From Haliotis asinina (taxonomy: Eukaryota; Mollusca; Gastropoda; Lepetellida; Haliotidae): DNA of 64,000 nt. Of this stretch, positions 33,511 through 64,000 are shown in pieces. Below the pieces are notes generated by a model. The model saw only the letters and a program-made list of their open reading frames with translations. It had not been told where the DNA came from and did no database searches. Numbering within the stretch: the first letter of the stretch is position 1; every line of letters begins with the position of its first letter. The stretch spans positions 17,139,501-17,203,500 of the forward strand of contig NC_090291.1 of the NCBI RefSeq assembly GCF_037392515.1. Direction: 5' to 3'. Made by a program: the position numbers and the translations under genes.

Positions 33511-35749
33511 CCTCTATATATCATACAAACAATATTAATGCTATACATAACATACATCTACCATCCAAAACTGGCTTCCATACAGTAAGTAGGAGACAGT
33601 AATGAAATTGTATCACAATCCTTGCCAACAACCGTCACATCTGCTACCATGATGTTGTAACTAAATTTCTGTAATTCTCAGTCACTGAAGCGGATTACAC
33701 ACTAGACTTGGGGAGAAACAGTGTGCCACAGCATTAAAACAATTGCATTATCTAGCTGTCAGTTCAGTACACCAAAAATAAAAAAATCTCTCAGAATTTT
33801 CAGTTTTTATTATCCTTTTAAACACTATTCTAAAATGTCTACAAATCAATTGATTTTTGTCAAAATCTACGCATTTCTTTGCTACATGGCTGCTCAACTT
33901 CCCTGGAAGTATGCTCTTGTATATCGAACCTACACAGACCAAACCGAAAACCTTGTACTGTTATATTTACTGTTATACTAGTTCACTATAAGTCACTAGT
34001 TATTTACAGTCTACAGACTCAGAAGGTTGCATGAATGATTTAGAGTAAAAAACATTCAATATACTTAACATAGAATCTCCCCTTGTGTCTCTTTATATCA
34101 AAAGTAACCTCTCAGAGAAAAATCTTACTAAATAGTAATAAATACTATAAACAGAAAGCTCAGGTACAAGAAGTTGTGTATTCCTTTTCCAAACTCTTAA
34201 AATATTTAGGATCCATAGATCAAAATAGAGTAACAAACTCTCAAAGACTCCCTAACATTCTAACCCTCAAGATGTAACTGTAAGTCCGTTGCAATACTTG
34301 AATCACAATGCTGTACTTCTGAGTAACAGAAGAGAATAACTTACTGGTGTGGATAACGGGAGAGTATAACAAACAACTAGTTTCTTTTAACTAGCAATAA
34401 GACTTGCATTTATATTGTTATTGGTGATATGGTTATTCTTGCAGGAGAAGATATCAAAAGACGCTTTTGCACACATTACTGTTGAAGATCCATGTCCAGC
34501 ATCAGATCCAGATATTTGAGGTTTGTCTCAATAAACAACTGTATGGGAGCTAGACACTAATTCTTAAAGATTACTTTCAGCCAGAGGTATAATATATACA
34601 ATAGCATCCCCTTTCAAATATACCCAATTAGATGAGTCATGTCCAAGGTATCCTTAGTTATTTTTTCTTCTTTCAATCTGGAATGGGATGATTTACCTAA
34701 GGACATGCAAGAACAAAATTATTCAAACCATGCTATTTATTTCCCCTATACATGTTATTAGATTTATACATTTATACTGAGGACTCATACCATAACTGAT
34801 ATTGATACTTAAACTACAGTTAAGTATATACAATACTACTTAATGCAACAATGTCACACAGCCTTGAGTCAATACAGTATCACTGTATTAACTGATCATC
34901 ATATTATAAGGAATAACAACCTAATATCTCTAACTATATCATGGGATTTGACATTTCAGGGCATCAGTAGAAGCAGCAACACCCTTTCCACATCCATTAA
35001 TAATTCTAAGAGGATTTTCTGAAAGAATTGTTAATCTGAAGCTCTACACATCATGACTGCAATTTGAGAGAAAAAGAAACCATCTCTGAAACAGCTGCAT
35101 CTGTTTGATAAAGACAATGAAACTAAGTAATTCCCCAGCTACACATTCCTTGTCATGTTGATATGCAGCACTCTCATCATATATCATATATACATATTTA
35201 CATGTTTCACAGCCAAACTGAGGCAGATCCTCATGAGTTCTATACAGGTGTACTGCTATAATCCTCAATACACATAGATTTATATTAAGTACGAAGACAC
35301 AACATACACAGGCATTGAAACAGGTGAAGCTGTCTGGCTAAGCTACACATTAATCAATGAACAGAACAGAATACAACACAACAAAACAAAACAATGATGA
35401 ACAAAGCTTAAATTGATAAGAAGACAACTTTTATGTTACACATTTTTACCTCAACTGATAAGAGTCAACGTAAGAAATCACTGTGTACACTTTGTTTTGA
35501 AGGGCTGTTTAATATCATAGTGTGACTAGGTTTGAACAAATTGCCAGTCCTTGACAGTTGTTGTATGGTCACTGATTCAATGGTCTGCTCCCCAGTGCGT
35601 TGTGATTGAAAATATGATGTGCCGTTGCCATGGACATCCAATGACTCCCTTGAGCAGTTGAATTGGCAAAACTGGATATCGGCAAAATACAAATGTCTTG
35701 TATAATAATAATAATTAAAATTCATTTCGAAGCTGTCAAACCGGTGGCT

Positions 35750-35822
35750 GTCCAATCTGGCAAGTTGTCAACATCAGTATAAAATCTCAGTCCCATCAAT
35801 GACCAGTGCATTTATTTATCAT
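35750..35822. repeat. Dispersed repeat piece shared with 30,731-30,812
   Basis: TCCAATCTGGCAAGTTGTCA and TAAAATCTCAGTCCCATCAA match the segment near 30,735 with scattered changes. Nothing else is known about it. Confidence 0.5.
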
Positions 35823-38800
35823 CATGAAAATAGGCTGATGCATCCAAGAAAGCTATGCACATATTTTAGAGCAAAATTACTAAATTATTTTGTTAATTTC
35901 CTGAATTCACTAAGAAAGAATCATATACGAAAGTGTTTCATGGTGGTCCGTAAAGATGGACAGAAGGAATATGTAAAGACAACACACAAGACAACGTATA
36001 GACACACACAAAATACCTGATAATTAAAAAGATTTATAATACAAGCAATACCAGTAATGCGAGAACTTGTGGCTTCACCATAAGCATGTTGTATCAGTAA
36101 TAAGTAGTTGCTCCCAAACATCATCACATGAGTAGTCTCCCCTGCCTCAAACTTGCACCCCAAGCTTCTCAAAATATGTAACATGTCTGGTGGTATGATG
36201 GAGAGTATTTACCTATCTGTGAGATATTTCTAAACAAAAGCACTTTGTCATTTAATCTATCTCATGAAATAAAGAATGATTAGTGTGCATTTTAATGCAG
36301 ACTGTTAATTATTACTATAACTTACTGTGCCAAATTACCACTTGTGAGAGAGGTATATTGAGCACAATTTCAAGTGTTAGTAAATTTTGGATGACACTGT
36401 CATCTAAATTGTTTAACAATATAAGCAGAAAATGTTCACCTATAGAGTAGGAAGCATTTCAGGAAAAAAAAAATTGCAGCATGGTTGCATCAAACAGTGC
36501 CATGACATCACACAAGATGACAATTCATAGAAGTTGTGTGGTTTAAGGAAGATGCAGGGGTTTAAGAAAGATAAGGTGCCACTCAGATTCACCTCTGGAT
36601 AGTTCGACTTTAATTCTGTAACTCTTGGCTTCATATACTGCCCTAAATCATGTCTAATTGTCTAATAAAACACTGTTTGGGTTCCACTGTAAACACCACT
36701 CCAGCAGACGTCCTCAATTCTTCAATACTTTGCAGAATGGACACCAAACGAACCGTTTCCTTGATAAGCTAGTAGAATCATATATACATTTGAACAAAAT
36801 AGGAACTTTTCACAACAGGTCAGTTTGAGGCAGAAAAGCATCCACCCACATGATGATGGTATATACAGTTAGCTTGATGTTATACCCATCTCACACAATA
36901 CACTACACTCACACTGTATATCATGGATGTCTTGTCCCAACATTACTGCACATATTTGAAGGGACATGTCTTTCAGAGTTCTCATCATATCTGTTCCCAA
37001 AAGTGTGGAGTGTAATTCTAGATAACTTTGAATATTTCTCCAAATGCATCATGATTTTTATGAACAAGAATGTATTGGGATAATCAATCTGGCAGAAGTA
37101 TTTGATAGCATGAGCTATTAATCATATTGCAATATACATTTAGTAGAGGAAGATTATATCCTATGATGAGATTTGTACAAGTTTCATAGGATGCAAAGAC
37201 ATCAAGTCAATTCAATCATAACCATGGTAGTATACACATCAGCTTAAACTGTTCATGTAGGATTTTCTTTACTCAAGATTATGTTCAAACCAACAAAGTT
37301 CCACTTATGACAGTGTATGAAGTAAGCCAAAACCCAAGCCAGTCATCAGGGCTGGTAACTTCAAAATGTTACCCACCCAAAATGGATTTAACCAGACCAG
37401 ACACCAAGATATGGTGAATTTACTAAGATTTGTGAACATCCAAAATATTTTTACCAGACCACTGAGCTGGCTTGCTGCAAACGTACGCAGCATGTCAGAA
37501 ATCAAGCCCGTCTCTGGTGGTCAGACGGGCCTTATTTCATACATTGCCTATGAATACATTATTGCTTCTCAAATACTTCAAATTCAAATTCACATGAACA
37601 GTAAAATTGGGAGTCCCTTTAAATACCTGGTCCCCTAACCCTCACCTACTTAAAATCACAGGGGTTCGGATGAATCACAAAAAGCATTACTCAGATTGTC
37701 CAAGCACCTCCTGTTCACCCATGATGTACAGTGCCAGTGCAGCTGGTGTCTTCCTCTCTCCAAGTCTCCTGGTTTGTGTAGTGCTATTTACATGACTAGA
37801 TACCTCCTATGTACACTACTAATGACTCAAACATGAATGGAATTTTTCCATTTATAATCACCTGTTGTAACAAAAACTGTTTCTAACAATCAACTGTTAC
37901 TAATATGCTGTATTACTGGCAAACAAACTTACAGAAGCCTAGGCTAACTTTCCTGTTGAGATTTGCATCCATTAATTTAATCTGGATGGAAAGCACATAC
38001 AGTATTTCCATGAGTACATTTACCAGTGATACTGATGTGTTTTGTGATGATGTATTTTGACTTGCTATGAATTCTGAGGAATGGAAAATGACTGGAAAAT
38101 TATCATTATATTCTTTGCAACTCTGACATTTAATAAATCTTATACCATGGTTATTAAACACACTGGACCAAAAAAGTTAGGGATATTGGTACTTTTATGA
38201 TTGATATTTTATCAGTGTGTCAGTGAGTAAATACATCATTATTAAAAACTTCAAAATTTTCATATATCCTTTAACTATTTTTGTCTGGTATATCTCAGTG
38301 AAGAACCAACCAACCATTTTATTTTTCAGGGCAATGGGAGCATCCTGAAATTTGGTCACATTTTTTTCAGTCAATGTTTCAAAGTGATTAAGTCAAACAG
38401 TTTTGCATGAACCAATAAGTTTAGAATAACATCCAGGAGAACAATTATTTTTGTGTGCAATACCTGACACAAAACAAGTAAGTGGTTGGTCATCAACTCT
38501 ACTCTATTGTGTAGGTTATACTCCATGTTCTATATACAATGGTCCCAAGGTGTTACCTATGTTTCATGTTGTACAACCAAAAATGGAGTAACCCAATGCT
38601 AAGTGCTGTAATGATAAAATTGATATAATTGCTTCACATTATGAGTTTGATGTTGCTGTGAACAGCAATCAGGTCAGATCTTGAAATGGTTTCTAAATAA
38701 GGGTAGAAAGCAAAAGTGATGCAGGTCACAGACCACATTGGAGAACCCCACTTGTGGGGTATGCTGTTGACAGAATTATGTTGAATCTTGGAATCAAATC

Positions 38801-39316
38801 CACTGATATAGGACCTGTAAATAGGTCAAGATCTTGGTACTTCCAGTGATAAGCAAAGCTTTATGGCAATGGTGATAGCACTGTTACAAGGGAACTACAT
38901 ACTCGACACATGCTGTCTGACTCAGAATACTATGACATGCAACAGGCTACAAAACCACATGGACAATGTTGCTGTGCAGCCAATGACATATAACTCTTGG
39001 GTTGAACACTTGCTCCAGTTTGGTGAAGTTATATTTTTGGAACTGGTTCTTAAATACATGCACATCACCGGAAATCTATTACTGAAAGTAGTGCGTCACA
39101 AGGAATACCCTACTGATATCTGGGTTCCCCAAGGGACACAACTCTGCATAGCAAACTATGTCTCATCAGAGCATATCATATCTGACTGATGTGTATGATT
39201 ACAGCATCCTAACTTGTCTAACTGAGGAACTGTACAGCATTGACTCGGGACCCTCCTCTTCTCGTTTTGTAGACCTTTCATCAGTGCTAAATCCACTCTC
39301 CTACCCAGAGTTCCAT

Positions 39317-39358
39317 CAGAGACCATATAATAGATTATAATCTATTATATGGTCTCTG
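39317..39358. repeat. Perfect 42-bp palindrome
   Basis: CAGAGACCATATAATAGATT is followed directly by its complement, so 21 bases on each side of the centre pair with no spacer and no mismatch. Such a sequence can extrude as a cruciform. It may be a head-to-head junction of a small inverted repeat. Confidence 0.9.
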
Positions 39359-40715
39359 GTTTCATGCAGGCGGCCAGCCAGCATGGTACCTCTGTCACAG
39401 GCCCGAAAGACATGATAATTTATCACATCTTGCACAGTTCATTTAACATAATGTACACCTATCTAACTTTTACATTTTTTATGAGTCTACACATCTAATT
39501 AAACATAATTGTTAGAATGGGTTAGTTTCATTCAGCAAACATCCTAAAATGAGTAGCACTATTTCCATTTGTTTACATAGGTTGTATGGCTCCATGTCTT
39601 GTCATGGAAGCATAATGGAAAGCAAATGACCCAGCCCATTTCATATATAGATATGGATTGTCATAAACCTTACTGTCACAGCTGTAGAAGATTATTCATG
39701 TAACAATGTAAAAACTTATGATGAAGACCATGTCTAATCGCTTGTACTTGGCCAGTACCTTCATGCGCGTTTGTTTACAAACAACAGAAAAGATTATGCA
39801 AATTAGCCCATGGCAGTGATGTTATGCCAAGTCATCACTGTTCTGGAGTGTTCTGCTTAATCAAGAAGCAGGCTACAATATCTTGATCACAGCTAAACCA
39901 AGTCTGAGGCAGAATACCTGTGTGCCACCCAGGACAGCACTACAGGCTTCACTTCATTGACTCAAGCAAAGGACAATACATAGGAGTCTCTAGGGGTGAT
40001 CACTGCATACATCTCATCTACTCCAATGCTAGTGATGAAATAGAACAAATGGGTTTGATACTGTCAGGTTGTATAAAACAACCAATCAGTTACATAGTTG
40101 CTGCCCAACTAAAAGTTCAAATGGCATAAATACCGATGTCACCAGTCATTCACTAATTTTACCGATATTGGACTAGCAGCTTTGAACTTTGAGTCATGAG
40201 ACTGCAATATAGGTACACGTTAAATCCATAAAGTAGAAATCCTTGAATTATCTGACAAGATGACTAAGTCTCACATACGCCCAACATCCTACATTCACGA
40301 AATCACAAGGGGAAATGCAGGAAGTACATCTCATTATTTTCAGACGATTAGCTTATGTTTGCTTTCGGAATGGATATCCATGTTTCTTGTGCAAAGAAAC
40401 TGTGGATTAAAGAAAATGGCAAAAGGACTGTAACACGTCATTAGTTCTAGTGACAATGCAGGACAGTTCCTGAGAACTGATGCCATCTAAGTTTGTTATC
40501 TATGAACTGCCACAATTATGCTGTTAACTGATGATCAATTGTTTCACCACTAAAAGGTTCAGCTACACTAGGATATGCTGTACTACACTGAGTCAAGGAC
40601 ACTATGAAAGATTGCTTCAATTCATTCACTCATTTTTCAATCATTTTGATTCATTTCACAGCATATCATTCTTCAATCATGCAATGCCCACGTGTGTCAT
40701 CACAAATTCACCATT

Positions 40716-64000
<23,285 letters not shown>

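Larger units (their letters stand above)
31070..40715. other. 9.6-kb gene-free stretch downstream of WDR7
   Basis: I recognise no protein-coding exon on either strand. The longest open frames (for example 38,863-39,189, 108 codons) have no domain, no splice partners and ordinary AT-rich composition. It may be long 3' untranslated sequence of WDR7. It contains an inverted-repeat element at 32,010, foldback copy 2 at 33,141, a repeat piece at 35,750, and a 42-bp palindrome at 39,317. Confidence 0.5.

Noticed and set aside
38863-39189. 108-codon plus-strand open frame as a gene
   Set aside because: No domain, no splice partners, ordinary AT-rich composition and no conserved residues that I recognise.

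Overview
The window looks like a molluscan genome, probably a gastropod close to abalone (Haliotis). This is inferred from AT-rich intron-bearing genes with long 3' regions and from two tRNA-like SINE types that end in a shared tail followed by ACTCACTCACT-like repeats. No ribosomal or organellar sequence is present, and species assignment is inference only.

Layout. Positions 1-11,800 are a transposon-rich stretch: a 31-bp minisatellite fused to a LINE fragment, two minus-strand copies of one jockey/CR1-like LINE, a snap-back repeat, a Tc1-like DNA transposon and a SINE. At 11,840-13,391 is a small candidate beta/gamma-crystallin gene on the plus strand, with a TATA box, a leader exon, a mini-exon that ends in ATG, and one Greek-key exon. 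Positions 14,400-21,790 are again repeats: SINEs, a foldback element, the 3' end of an R2/NeSL-like LINE, a Tc1-like transposon, a second copy of the first LINE family, and a 1.1-kb inverted-repeat element built from a GTCAAAATGGCCAC motif.

Two well-supported conserved genes follow, pointing at each other. CHMP4 (ESCRT-III Snf7 subunit; five coding exons, 225 aa) lies on the plus strand at 22,094-27,112. WDR7 (rabconnectin-3 beta) runs on the minus strand from the right edge to its stop codon at 40,716; fifteen coding exons are present, all with matching splice phases, and the N-terminal part lies beyond 64,000. The 13.6 kb between the two stop codons holds only probable 3' untranslated sequence and small repeats, including a perfect 42-bp palindrome. 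Both gene products act on endosomal membranes (ESCRT-III scission; V-ATPase/Rab3 regulation), but I see no sign that they are co-regulated.

The most striking feature is inside WDR7. The intron between the exons at 53,189 and 42,784 is about 10.4 kb and holds two tyrosine-recombinase retrotransposon fossils of the DIRS type side by side. One, at 46,809-52,975, has near-identical long inverted ends and the diagnostic internal complementary region, and looks young. The other, at about 43,240-46,798, is much older. A Tigger/pogo-like MITE, several SINEs and a LINE tail with a (CTGT)n tract sit in other WDR7 introns.
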